Source of the DNA: Cyanobium usitatum str. Tous
Lineage (GTDB): Bacteria > Cyanobacteriota > Cyanobacteriia > PCC-6307 > Cyanobiaceae
DNA length: 64,000 nt
NCBI RefSeq assembly: GCF_003011885.1
Contig: NZ_PXXO01000005.1
Span: 119,027 to 183,026, forward strand
Reading direction: 5' to 3'
A model generated the notes under the pieces. The model was given only the letters and a program-made list of their open reading frames with translations, ran no database searches and was not told the origin of the DNA. Position numbers and translations under genes: made by a program. This document shows positions 27,401-34,674 of this stretch, piece by piece (positions within the stretch are counted from its first letter, which is position 1; each line of letters starts with the position of its first letter).

Positions 27401-30400
27401 AATCGTTGGCTCCGGTGGCGCCGATCAGATCTACGGTTATGGCGGCGACGACATCCTCCTTGGTGGTGATGACTCCGACTTGCTCGTCGGCAACCTGGGC
27501 AACGACCTGCTGGTGGGGGACAACGGCACCGTCACGCTCGCCTTGGGCGTGGTCAACCGCGTGGAGACCCGCGATCCATCATTTGGCGGTGATGATCAGA
27601 TCTATGGAGATGCCGGCAGTGACATCGCATTTGGTGGAATCGGTGATGATTTCATCTATGGCGGCGGTGACAACAACAGCGATGGAGGAGATATTCTCTT
27701 CGGCGACCACGGCGTGGCCGCCTTCCTCGACAATTCCGCCGACGAAAACGACCTCTTCTCAACTGATCCAACCTATGGAGGAGAAGATTTCATCCTGGGT
27801 GGCTTTGGCGATGACATCATCGTGGGAGGCTCCGGTGGCGACGACAACACCCCAACCGGTGGCGATCTCCTCTACGGCAATTCTGGCAATGATGTGATCG
27901 CTGGAGACAATGTCCGCATCGATCGCACTGACAATTCAGCGTTGCCATCGATCCAGAAGATCTACAGCCTGTTCACATCCACAGGCGGCGACGATCGGAT
28001 CTGGGGCGGCACGGGCTCAGATGTCGCCATCGGCGGCTTCGGCAATGACGAGGGCCATGGTGAAGATGGGTCCGACATCCTGTTGGGTGATAACGGTGAA
28101 GTGATCTTCAATGATGCTTCCGCTCCAGATCCCGCCTCCCTCGACATCATCCGCTCCACCGCACTGGACGACGGTGGCATCGACATCCTGACCGGTGATG
28201 AGGGAAATGATGTGATCATCGGCGGTTCCAAAGGGGACACCCTCTATGGCGATGACGCCACGGCCAGCCACGGGGTTGCCGATGGAGATGATGTGCTGCT
28301 GGGCGACAACGCCGAGATCTTCCTGGCCGGCACCAGTGGCCGACTTCTGGTTCAGGTGGTGGGCATGGCCGCACCCTCGGCCATTGATCGCATCGCCAGC
28401 ACCGACATCATTGAAACCACGGGTGGCGCCGACACGATTGAGGGCAACGCCGGCAATGATCTGATCATCGGTGGCGTCAACAACGGCGACATGGACAAGC
28501 TCTACGGCGACGCCGATACCGCCAAGCCCAATCTCGATGGCATCGATGTGATACTTGGGGACAGCGGTTTGGTGGAGTTTGGCCTGGAAGGCACGCCCAA
28601 TCGCAACAGCCTCGATCGCGTCCGCTCCCACACCGACGAGACCCCAGACGGGCTAGGTGGCGCCGACCTGATCTCCGGCAATGCCGGAGCTGATCTGGCC
28701 ATGGGCGGCACGGGCGGCGACGCGATCTATGGCGATGACGACATCGCCGCCGCCGCCGATCAGGACGGCTCTGACACCCTCCTCGGGGACAACGGTGTGA
28801 TCGATCTGGCGGCCATGTCCGCAGGCGCTTCCGCCAGCGGTGATGAACTGCGTCTCTGGGGTGGCTCGGTTGCCCTCATCCGCACCACCGATTCCCTTGC
28901 CGCCACCGGCGGCCAAGACACGATCGAGGGCAACGCGGCGGGTGATCGGATCGCAGGCGGTGTCGATCGAGACAGCCTCTATGGCGACGCCATCACCATC
29001 GGCAGCTTCGATGGCAACGACACGATCCTGGGGGACAACGGATCCTGGCAATGGCTCTCCGATGGAGATCTGGCGAAGGTGCCGGAAGCAGGCCTTGCCA
29101 ATCCAGGCCTGGTGGCAGGCTTCAGCAGCGTGAATACCAACATCACCACCCTGGATCTGGTGACGACGGAAGGGCCTGCCATCGGCGATCGCGACACGAT
29201 CGAAGGGGATGCCGGCAGCGACTGGCTGTTCGGCGGCACCGGCGCTGATCTCATCTACGGGGATGACACCGATGGATCAGGACCTGCCACCAACAACGAC
29301 CTGATCTTCGGGGATCACGGGCGGATCTATCCCCAGTTCAGCGTTCTGCCGGCCTTCCCATCCCGCAACTTCTTCTCCATCGACACTGGTGACACAGCAG
29401 GCGGCGAAGGAGATCAGCTGTTCGGCGAGGAGGGAAGCGACATCCTGCTGGGCCAGCAGGGCGACGACCGCATCTTCGGAGGCTCGGGTGACGACGACAT
29501 GATCGGCGGTCACAACGTCTCCGGCGGCTTTGATGAATTGACGTCTCCACAGATCACGGCCGAACTGAATCCTCCTGTCAACGATCTGATGGATGGCGGC
29601 AGCGGCAACGATGCCATGGCTGGAGACAACGCCACGATCTGGCGCCGTGGCGACGACCTCAGCCCACGCTTCCGGGCTCTAAACAACGCGGCTGGTCCGA
29701 TCTACAACACCTCTGGTGATGGCGCCAGCGTGACTCCCACGATCACCACCAACGTGGGCACTAGCTACCAGAGCGATCCCAACGACGTTGTGGGTCGGGA
29801 CATCCGCCTGCTCGATCATTCCGATGCGGTGGAACTCAATCCCCTGGGCCGCTTCGGCGCCGATGTGATCGCCGGTGGTGCTGACAAAGACCTGATGTTC
29901 GGCCAGCTCGGCAACGACCTGATCGCGGGCGATGGCTTCATCGGAGCCGATGATCTCGACGCCAATTCCATCACCCACACCCTCACGGTCACCGATTCCG
30001 TGGTCGTGGGGAATACAGATCAGACCCTCTACCTCAATATCCCCGAACTAGCCAGCGACGGTGACGACTACATCGAGGGCAATGGCGGCAGTGACCTGAT
30101 CTACGGAGGCCTCGGTCAGGACGACATCATCGGCGGCAGCTCGTCCCTGTTCGGACTAGACGCCGAACAACTACGCCCCGATGGCGCCGACATCATCTTC
30201 GGCGGTGCCGGCAACCCTGTGCGTCTGACCCGCAACGACTTCGTGGGCAGCACGGATACCGACACCGGCACGGCCGTGGGAACGGGCGCCCTGCCCACCG
30301 GGGATGATCCCCGCATTGCTCTGGAGGATCGCCACTCCCGCGACTCCGACTTCATCTTGGGCGACAACGGCAACATCTTCCGCCTAGTGAAGGGCGGTGC

Positions 30401-33146
30401 CAGTGGGACCAATCCCACCGACGCGAAGGACACCTTCCTGAGCTTCAACTACGACCTGAACTCCAGCTTCGAGAACCGCGGCACCAATCGCATCGTGGTG
30501 CGGGCGATGCAGCAGTTGGATTACACCCTCGGAGGAGCCGACCGCCAGGGTGGTTCCTACGCGAACGGTGCCGCCAACGCCGACAACGGTGCCGGTGACC
30601 TGATCCACGGCGAATCGGGCGACGACTTCATCTACGGCATGACTGGCAGTGATGTGCTGTTCGGTGAATCCGACGATGACGACCTGATCGGCGGCTACGG
30701 CAACGACTGGATCTCAGGCGGCACGGGCCAGGATGGTGTGCTCGGCGATGACGGCCTGCTATTCACCAGCCGCAACAACAGCACGGTTGGTGAGGGCCTC
30801 TATGGCATCGCAGCCTTGCTGACCACGGATCCCAACACCAAGTACTCCAATGGCAACGTGCTAAACGAGGTGATCTCCACACCGGGCACGATCCAGCTCG
30901 CCACTATCAACGTGGGCGGACAGCTCAAGAAGACGGCCGAACTCACACCGTTCAGCTTCGATCCCTACTGGGCCGCCACCGACGACGAGTTCCCCGACAA
31001 CGAGATCAACACCCCCTTCGCCGATGACATCATCTTCGGCGGCCTCGACAGCGACTTCCTGCATGGCGGATCCGGTGACGATGCCATCTCCGGCGCCGAA
31101 GCACTGGAGCATGCCTACGTGCCCCTCTACAACCTGGATGGCACGCTGCAGGGGACTCTTCAGGATCTCGGCTACAACGCTTTCACGCTGACTCTGAACC
31201 CAGGCGCCAGCGTGACCAATCCCAATCCCGGTGATGTGCTCTCCTTCTTTAGGGAGGATGCCGATGGTCGTCACCTCAACAATCGCTTCCGTGCCGGCGA
31301 ATTCGACCTCTACGACGAGTACGACCCACTGCGCAAGGTTCTGCTGGATGGCCAGGGCAACCTTCGGAAGTCTGCTGCCCAGGGCACTGCCTACGAGTTC
31401 CTGCTCAACTTCGACTCCACAGAAGGCCTCTTCCGCGCCGGCGGCACCGTGCCCAAGGCCACTGGCCAGCAGACCGAGTCCTATCTAGCCGTCAACGACG
31501 ACGGCAATGACGCGATCTTCGGCGATCTCGGCAACGACTGGCTGGTGGGCGGCACGGGCCGCGACAACCTCTACGGCGGCTGGGGTAACGATCTCCTCAA
31601 CGTCGATGACAACCAGAGCACCAATGGCAACCGCAATGACACCCCCGATACCCATCCCACTTATGAGGATCGGGCCTACGGCGGCGCTGGACGTGATCTG
31701 TTGATCGCCAACACCGGTGGTGATCGGCTGATCGACTGGGTGGGTGAATACAACTCCTACCTCGTTCCCTTCGCCCCCTTCGGCATGGCCACCGTGAGCC
31801 GGACCCTGCAACCCACCCTGCCGGAGTTCCTCTACGCTCTATCGGCTGGCGACGGTGCCGATCCCAGCCGCTATCGCGATGCGGTGGGCCCCACCCCGCC
31901 CACACCCACCAACAACGACCCCAACCCCTCCCGGAACGGAGAGCCGTTCGGTGAACTGGGCCTGGTACTGCAGAAAGACTTCGCCTGGCGGGATCAGACT
32001 GGCGCCCCCGCCGACCCCCAGGCCGGCAACATCCCCGGTGGCAAGCGCGATGTGCTCCGCAGTGCGGACTTCAACGACGGAACGGCCCAGGGGATGTTCG
32101 TTGATGCTGGAACCTGGACGGTCAGCGGTGGCAGTTATCAAGTGGCCCCCGCATCAGCCGGAGCGGATGCCCTCAGTGTCTACAACCCAGACGTTTACAT
32201 TCCGAGCTACTTCGAGGTGCTGGCCACCATCAATGCGGTCAAGCCCACCGGCGGCACCAACGCCAACGGCTACTTGATCTTCGATTACTACAGCTCTACC
32301 GACTTCAAGTTCGCCGGGATCAATGTCTCCACCAACAAACTGGAGATCGGACGGCGCACCGCCAGCGGCTGGATTGTCGACAAGCAGGCCGCCTTCACCA
32401 GTTCCCTGAAGTCGGGAATCGACTACAACCTTTTCCTGGCCGTTAACGGCTCCGTGGTGACCCTCACGGTCAACAATGCCACCACTCTCAGTTTCACCTT
32501 CGCCGCCCGCATCGATGCCAGCGGCACCCAGCACCGCATCAACGAGGGGATGCTGGGTCTTGGTGCCCGCAACGCCAAGTCCAGCATCGACAATCTGCGG
32601 CTCCAGCGCATCGCGCCGACCTTCAGTTACGACAAGGCTCTCGACTTCAGTACTGCCCCGCCAGCCGACCAATTCCAGGCACCGCTGCAGGGCAACCTCA
32701 GCACCCAGACCGGCCGCTACGTGGTGACGTCAGGCAGCACCCCCACCATGGATCTGGTGAACATGGAGGTGGCCTCCAGCTCCACGCTACAGCTCACCTC
32801 CAAGCTGAGCACAACCGGCCAAGGCGGTTTCGTGTTCGACTACTACAGCGCAACGGATTACAAGTTTGTGACCATTGATGCCAAGACCGGCAAACTGCTG
32901 ATCGGACACGTCACAAACAGCGGGACCGTGATCGATGCCACGATCAACAGCGCCCTGATCAAGTCGGGCACCGACCTCTCCCTTGGAGTCACGCTGCAGG
33001 GCAGCACGATCGCGGTGTCCCTGAACGGACAGCAGCTTCTGAGCAGGTCCTACAACGCCCTCCTCACCGATGGCGAATTCGGCCTGTTCTCCATCAACGG
33101 CGCGACCTCCTTCGACATCTTCCAGATCCAAACAACATCCAGCTGA
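18480..33146 (+). CDS. Giant DUF4347/RTX calcium-binding repeat protein (4888 residues)
   Basis: A single open frame of 14.7 kb. Domain order: residues 1-105 unknown; about 108-275 DUF4347 (LLILDAGVDALEEL, HIVSHGSEGSL, DLMVYGCDLAAGPAG); about 280-2480 a long beta-rich, acidic region of unrecognised repeats with scattered EF-hand-like loops (DMNHDGDADD, DDDNNGILDD); about 2480-2530 paired calcium loops (DSDGDGDIDSDD, DLNSDNKIDTDE); about 2584-4420 RTX nonapeptide repeats (GGxGxDxI); about 4530-4888 two related beta-sandwich modules. There is no N-terminal signal peptide, consistent with type I secretion. An in-frame TAG at 18459-18461 fixes the ATG at 18480. It is probably a cell-surface or released adhesin. 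A SurA-like gene follows 34 bases later. Confidence 0.9.
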   Translation: MDLSTQYNPTTTGWGVTNTWVEELYPSGTGIPGCDVPLLGSDDQSQWLGDFNVEGLLGTLDPPGEGSEIISLATSWTSSWESRPWAEAGAPALDLITGVASSAPQPPVVRELLILDAGVDALEELRAGVKAGVAVAVLDGARDGVEQINELLAGYSTLDALHIVSHGSEGSLQLGSTQLNSANLARYATDLQQWGTALASGGDLMVYGCDLAAGPAGQSFLQQLSALTGADVAASDDPTGSALLGGDWDLERTTGAIESGLAFSDSLLATYQSVLAETLSPQVEAGIASGLNTLEQFANSISQLEALTTDLPIVGKSISSVLNLGQRLNDELLQPIKTYLAAYDPADSAALVAGLNALLPDPIQLIDESTAGVVRIRVQGLSFSATKEDIQASLGAEAETLGLDLGAGGLLDFTPTIAMGGTDGFVIGFDLDPTKAPGEAFFVDFTGASLNVSVETPFANKTPGETFDFDVELGMLGGVKVVDGSFDLNANIAFSFADPTLTANDILGSAISSLVTVTPTASFNATLNVSASLGGESVGSGQIGVALTGDAFSEYDIDVTVSNQSLKNFSNITPGDVVSALSELGNNLQALASSFNLPGGIPFVEDQIADILDFAAQLQDLTKQLFDLGLQGGTEFLASALSSNATFQVVVDGVASGLITVYAGTSLAGLVAAVQAQLPAGLEASLDNGRLAIRTTGDGIESLKFSNVNAVAQAAFGFADSQSALPFYDFVTFQDLEALINPYLPAGFSITYDPLLKTIGFDLELFGQTQADVELNFTKDIDLGGLATLSLAGGGTASVDAAARLKLAAAFDLTPLSLSTKITDLNGGLGIRTNTGVSPDLNFQFANGTTGAVDLDVPDVLAPTATVADLIAALTSQTAGRLAVEINFTQDGLILRDTTHTPSTTNTFKVAFAPGSAAALDLGFGIGVADVDDNGRLDGSTIISRLFLKPYDSGTGAGSSIAAGFELSATDLHLGASLGILEVGVTGGTSAPIQLAIRGALLDPDGSGSIYLPELSVDPAASLALGFGTYAGGANLSGAFTPLAVGDELGSFDLGLSFDCADTYGIDLGGELAAISVKLKVESISSLVPLIVPDVDIDAGSLPNFSAILESFENLSIPQLLALVADIVEKFKDLPLISTQLPLLDQSIGDLVSFISDKIDTIVGDFSTMQDDLSALLEATINGLQAGGSVNGQPLGAALVALGSERQELLFHALEHLDGAIQAVPADLNLLFDGGSPKILALAAAFRSLREVVQVIDDEVPAAQAVVDYFSVPVTSGVPALASRSFFRQVSDLLPSGDRIVQVLMKALGLELLDLSDPANAAILTAISEAQAAADLLITNVPSLPSGDLGPLSVPRDAAQDDLDSALAALGSVSVRLGAAITDQNVFAALRAVSDLADAISGIQSALKMLVNAADPIFDIAISELKTFLSDVISGVRSKVFEAFPLGALTFSLPEGGKALQIDLHVARSITEDVVVEVDLDTGLPDFVPLNFNGAIAGQINLLADFRFGFGIDLDDSSLNYLDPYLAADSEVALSASLDLAITADATIGGLTLGITDGFIKLNNTIDLGADNAVGGADVDADTYGDPVGTGAILALGLNDPTPGDGRVYFPEIAAAIDPRLEAALLVYLPVDVNGTTFDIFAQATLNNFTDFDFTISDLPQGLIDEIVNGLTELNLANILAGLKTLLGALESGLKSDLISQIPGIGDDLSSVGDVLGDVNGFITEFETWINNTLGVVGLTADNVLALLKKFLFDTLGPGATTGTPEDLLPSFTPLNILFLNAATDGVNTSVLDWEDIPLTFTGAGNLLNDADAGFDFDLEIGFNKTIEVPLDFGFEGMGLELDSDALLNLSITPSLGLAFGLTRSQGFYVDLDRTGGELLVDAYLDESSSLDLKLWFLDLSATVAPVEDMNHDGDADDTLDEVADRIDYNRDGVIDNISVAELGDSDSNGEITGGVGIFGAAALSFGTGKLTFNDLENFAPNFDFTAKADLDLFFEAALAGQQALPDLEALLDIDWNFSLDNPSNPANLPEVRFANVRLDLGDFFRDNVAPVIAVFEDYLQPLQAIFDVVNAEIPVISELAELLGQDPVTFLDLVGLLGSGFDDVAKYIETLDNIVDIITTITGIASGLGSGYIEFGDLSLPDVDVTKASSRSAIKSFDNPTALSADAAAILSQLGGVTEGITALKAGKTSTSSTGVTNGQFFFPIIDQPFGTLAGLLLGQTRDLVVWDLPDFVAEFNYKQLFGPILPPVPLFVSIFGNFEFATDFAIGFDTRGIQKSFADFYQGFYLRDWADDDNNGILDDGETTEARELGLDLEFGAGAELNVVVASAGVEGGISASITADWHDVNEDGKFYIDELGQRLEQGIECIFELSGKLEAFLRAFVKLGFDTPFGFVTLFEESLDLLNVTLLDFSVSCPPLPIPQPGRWEDPLTQATIILNIGPEAGQRQPGATDIAETVEVFGERLTDDDPDTDLRALDAGIIDSDGDGDIDSDDVGAWVAGGNTLDVLIDLNSDNKIDTDEARLLEDFNRNGTICTTEEDKRSVLLIGFGQWQLFLDNATLIRGDGGAEDDQILFDHSVWVAGDLSGGAGKDNIVGGQGNDLIEGGDEEDILIGGFGNDTIRGDAGDDQIFGNAGIDDLSGGEGNDNLFGDNGDNIQPFVLDLQGDPVAPETLVLLSSLGDTLRGGGGEDNLFGEWGNDKLYGESGPDQLSGGQGDDELYGGNDPDLLEGNEGSDKIYGEAGNDLLFGEADSFATNLDGDDLLDGGTENDTLRDDYGNDTAIGGFGDDFIVTGIGNDVIFGDVDPRVAGSAPAGYSGMDTIYADRDGLPITDDGFGLGNGNDYVEGGANADTIFSGAGNDRVIGGSSPFSAEPLFTGLDGADLIYAQDGDDIIAGDNAKIGTAGDASSAATVQTYAEGGAGIDIIYGGSGKDWIFGGGAGDKLYGDEAGGADDDIVVGDQGSLSATKLEALHSAIVGSGGADQIYGYGGDDILLGGDDSDLLVGNLGNDLLVGDNGTVTLALGVVNRVETRDPSFGGDDQIYGDAGSDIAFGGIGDDFIYGGGDNNSDGGDILFGDHGVAAFLDNSADENDLFSTDPTYGGEDFILGGFGDDIIVGGSGGDDNTPTGGDLLYGNSGNDVIAGDNVRIDRTDNSALPSIQKIYSLFTSTGGDDRIWGGTGSDVAIGGFGNDEGHGEDGSDILLGDNGEVIFNDASAPDPASLDIIRSTALDDGGIDILTGDEGNDVIIGGSKGDTLYGDDATASHGVADGDDVLLGDNAEIFLAGTSGRLLVQVVGMAAPSAIDRIASTDIIETTGGADTIEGNAGNDLIIGGVNNGDMDKLYGDADTAKPNLDGIDVILGDSGLVEFGLEGTPNRNSLDRVRSHTDETPDGLGGADLISGNAGADLAMGGTGGDAIYGDDDIAAAADQDGSDTLLGDNGVIDLAAMSAGASASGDELRLWGGSVALIRTTDSLAATGGQDTIEGNAAGDRIAGGVDRDSLYGDAITIGSFDGNDTILGDNGSWQWLSDGDLAKVPEAGLANPGLVAGFSSVNTNITTLDLVTTEGPAIGDRDTIEGDAGSDWLFGGTGADLIYGDDTDGSGPATNNDLIFGDHGRIYPQFSVLPAFPSRNFFSIDTGDTAGGEGDQLFGEEGSDILLGQQGDDRIFGGSGDDDMIGGHNVSGGFDELTSPQITAELNPPVNDLMDGGSGNDAMAGDNATIWRRGDDLSPRFRALNNAAGPIYNTSGDGASVTPTITTNVGTSYQSDPNDVVGRDIRLLDHSDAVELNPLGRFGADVIAGGADKDLMFGQLGNDLIAGDGFIGADDLDANSITHTLTVTDSVVVGNTDQTLYLNIPELASDGDDYIEGNGGSDLIYGGLGQDDIIGGSSSLFGLDAEQLRPDGADIIFGGAGNPVRLTRNDFVGSTDTDTGTAVGTGALPTGDDPRIALEDRHSRDSDFILGDNGNIFRLVKGGASGTNPTDAKDTFLSFNYDLNSSFENRGTNRIVVRAMQQLDYTLGGADRQGGSYANGAANADNGAGDLIHGESGDDFIYGMTGSDVLFGESDDDDLIGGYGNDWISGGTGQDGVLGDDGLLFTSRNNSTVGEGLYGIAALLTTDPNTKYSNGNVLNEVISTPGTIQLATINVGGQLKKTAELTPFSFDPYWAATDDEFPDNEINTPFADDIIFGGLDSDFLHGGSGDDAISGAEALEHAYVPLYNLDGTLQGTLQDLGYNAFTLTLNPGASVTNPNPGDVLSFFREDADGRHLNNRFRAGEFDLYDEYDPLRKVLLDGQGNLRKSAAQGTAYEFLLNFDSTEGLFRAGGTVPKATGQQTESYLAVNDDGNDAIFGDLGNDWLVGGTGRDNLYGGWGNDLLNVDDNQSTNGNRNDTPDTHPTYEDRAYGGAGRDLLIANTGGDRLIDWVGEYNSYLVPFAPFGMATVSRTLQPTLPEFLYALSAGDGADPSRYRDAVGPTPPTPTNNDPNPSRNGEPFGELGLVLQKDFAWRDQTGAPADPQAGNIPGGKRDVLRSADFNDGTAQGMFVDAGTWTVSGGSYQVAPASAGADALSVYNPDVYIPSYFEVLATINAVKPTGGTNANGYLIFDYYSSTDFKFAGINVSTNKLEIGRRTASGWIVDKQAAFTSSLKSGIDYNLFLAVNGSVVTLTVNNATTLSFTFAARIDASGTQHRINEGMLGLGARNAKSSIDNLRLQRIAPTFSYDKALDFSTAPPADQFQAPLQGNLSTQTGRYVVTSGSTPTMDLVNMEVASSSTLQLTSKLSTTGQGGFVFDYYSATDYKFVTIDAKTGKLLIGHVTNSGTVIDATINSALIKSGTDLSLGVTLQGSTIAVSLNGQQLLSRSYNALLTDGEFGLFSINGATSFDIFQIQTTSS
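26229..31738 (+). repeat. RTX nonapeptide array with higher-order units
   Basis: Dozens of GGxGxDxIxG-type calcium-binding nonapeptides encoded within the giant gene, from LSGGAGKDNIVGGQGND to AYGGAGRDLLIA. They are grouped into blocks that close with GDN, GDH or GDS plus Gly (about 16 such breaks by eye), each followed by a non-RTX insert. In 27490-29340 the unit is regular: block, LLGDNG, 25-40 residue insert ending LDxIxST, TGGxDTIEGNAG, LYGD. RTX arrays fold on calcium outside the cell and drive type I export. Confidence 0.9.
32060..33143 (+). repeat. Two tandem C-terminal beta-sandwich modules of the giant protein
   Basis: Two modules of about 180 residues share a pattern: an initial Asp-Phe, GxYxV, IFDYYSSTDFKF versus VFDYYSATDYKF, a Lys-Leu-X-Ile-Gly turn, Ser-Gly-X-Asp before a long strand, and a final Ser-X-Asp strand. 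The look is that of LamG/concanavalin-like or family-16-type carbohydrate-binding sandwiches, without a firm family match. They replace the usual RTX C-terminal secretion tail. Confidence 0.65.
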
Positions 33147-33180
33147 TCGCCCGAGCACTTAACTTCCCCCCCCAACGCCC

Positions 33181-33987
33181 ATGACCGCCACCGCAGTGAA
33201 CGCAACATCCACTACCGGGAATCCGGATGTTCAGATTCTCATCGATGGCAAGGCGATTCCCTGGCAGGAAGTCTTCGGTCAGCTTCAGTTGTTCGGAAAG
33301 CTGCGCCCCTTCATTCAGGACATCGCCTCCCAGCGGATCCTGATGCAGGAAGTGGCTGCCCGAAACGACCTCGAAGTCGATCCTGTAGAACTAGACCAGC
33401 GCATCCTCGAGTTCCGAGAGAAAAAAAATCTCTCAGAAGAGGAAGCTTTGCGGGTCTGGCTGCAACAGGAGCAGATCGATTACCAGGGCTTCAGGAGCCG
33501 GTTGTATTTCGGTCTGAAAGTCAGCAAGCTGAAGCAATTGATTGCCGAACCGGATGTGCAGCGCGAGTTCGAAACTCGCTCCGACAGCTTTGAACGGGTG
33601 GAGCTCTCCTACCTCGTCAGCCCCAGCTTCGAGACGGCCCAGAACCTCGGGCAGCAGCTGCATTCAGGAACCACAAGCTTCGAGGCCCTGGCAGCACAGG
33701 TCACTTTGAACGGCGAGTACAAGGTGAAGGCCCCAGCTGCGCCTGTTCGCCGCAGCTGGCTTCCCAAAGAGCTGCAGGAGGTGCTGCAGTCGGCGTCTCC
33801 CCTCGAACTCCACGGCCCTCTGGCAGTCGGGGAGCAATGGATGGTGTTCCGGCTGGAGCGCATGATTCCTGCCAACCTGGATGAACGGCTGAAACGCCAA
33901 CTCACCGACGAGCTGTTCAATCGCTGGCTTAGGGGGAAGCTCAGCGGGCTTCACATCCGCTTGAGCGAAAACAGCGAGAGCGACTGA
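33181..33987 (+). CDS. SurA/PpiC-like foldase accompanying the giant protein
   Basis: A 268-residue protein. Residues about 15-125 form a SurA-N-like helical chaperone domain: the early IDGKAIPWQEVFGQLQLFGK, RILMQEVAARNDLEVDPVELDQRI and a Leu-rich helix pair. Residues about 130-235 correspond to a parvulin-type region (VELSYLVSP, FEALAAQVTLN, WLPKELQEVLQSASPLELHGP), though the canonical catalytic His pair is not obvious. There is no signal peptide. In cyanobacteria such genes often lie beside type I secretion genes and giant RTX proteins. The 34-base gap to the giant gene implies cotranscription and a dedicated folding or export role. Confidence 0.75.
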   Translation: MTATAVNATSTTGNPDVQILIDGKAIPWQEVFGQLQLFGKLRPFIQDIASQRILMQEVAARNDLEVDPVELDQRILEFREKKNLSEEEALRVWLQQEQIDYQGFRSRLYFGLKVSKLKQLIAEPDVQREFETRSDSFERVELSYLVSPSFETAQNLGQQLHSGTTSFEALAAQVTLNGEYKVKAPAAPVRRSWLPKELQEVLQSASPLELHGPLAVGEQWMVFRLERMIPANLDERLKRQLTDELFNRWLRGKLSGLHIRLSENSESD

Positions 33988-33995
33988 TCAGGCGC

Positions 33996-34310
33996 CCAGC
34001 CCCTCCAGCCGCCCCTTGAGCGCCTCAAGGTCCACTAGCTTCTAGATCGGCAGCAGCACCTGCAGCTCGCCGCTCACCGCCGTGAGGGTGCGGGCGCTGG
34101 AGCGTTGGGCCGCGGTCTCCTGAGCGAGCACCTTCACGCTCTCGGCCCTTGTGCGGGCGGCGATGTCGGCGCTGGCCGCACAAGGGCCGCAGCCAGTTCA
34201 GTCCGGCCGATGTTGAACACCACCGGCGCTTGCTAGCTCGGCTTGGGCCCCGCCACGAGCCTCAAGGTTGAGCACCACCCGGATTGCCTCAATCATTTGC
34301 GCTTGCGAGG
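33996..34310 (-). pseudogene. valS: 3' relic of valyl-tRNA synthetase
   Basis: Leftward translation in shifting frames rebuilds the ValS C-terminus: QMIEAIRVVLNLEARGG, then APVVFNIGRTELAAALVRP, then ARTRAESVKVLAQE, then LTAVSGELQVLLPI, a TAG stop, and KLVDLEALKGRLEGLGA. These match the region around the anticodon-binding domain and the start of the C-terminal coiled coil of cyanobacterial ValS. At least two frameshifts and one nonsense codon are present, and the catalytic part is absent. The functional gene must be elsewhere. The relic lies 9 bases after the foldase gene. Confidence 0.75.
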
Positions 34311-34334
34311 CAGGGGCCACTCTGCCGCGTCCTC

Positions 34335-34617
34335 TCAACCAAAGCGGTAGTGCTTGCGCACTGGGGCATGCACCTCCCAGGTGCAGCTCAGCCCGGCATC
34401 AAACACCACCAGATCACCGGCCTCGAATCGCACCGGCCCCCCACCATCGGGGGTGACGGTGACATTCCCCTCCAGCAGCAGGCAGGTTTCCTGTTCGTCG
34501 TAGGTCTAGGTGGGCCAGCTGGTCACACCCAGGCTCTGCAGCTTCGCTGGATCCGGATTGGAGGTGACCGTGATGCCGTTGGGCCTCAAGGCCTGGCTTG
34601 GGGTGGTGTTGCATCGC
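34335..34617 (-). pseudogene. Disrupted small cupin-domain protein
   Basis: Leftward reading gives SNPDPAKLQSLGVTSWPT, a TAG at 34506-34508, then TYDEQETCLLLEGNVTVTPD, AGDLVVFDAGLSCTWEVHAP and VRKHYRFG. These are the standard pieces of the small EutQ/DUF861-like cupin. Besides the nonsense codon, roughly eight residues normally found between SWP and TYDEQET are missing. There is no in-frame start. It lies next to the valS relic, so both belong to one decayed stretch before the CorC-type gene. Confidence 0.7.
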
Positions 34618-34674
34618 TGGCATCCAAGCTGGAAACGGTCTTAATTTGGGGAATCTTCCGGACCGATCCCCTTC

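Noticed and set aside
34421..34440. GCCTCGAATCGC, resembling part of a tRNA T-arm
   Set aside because: No acceptor or anticodon stem can be built around it; it encodes part of the cupin relic. No tRNA gene was found anywhere in the window by eye.
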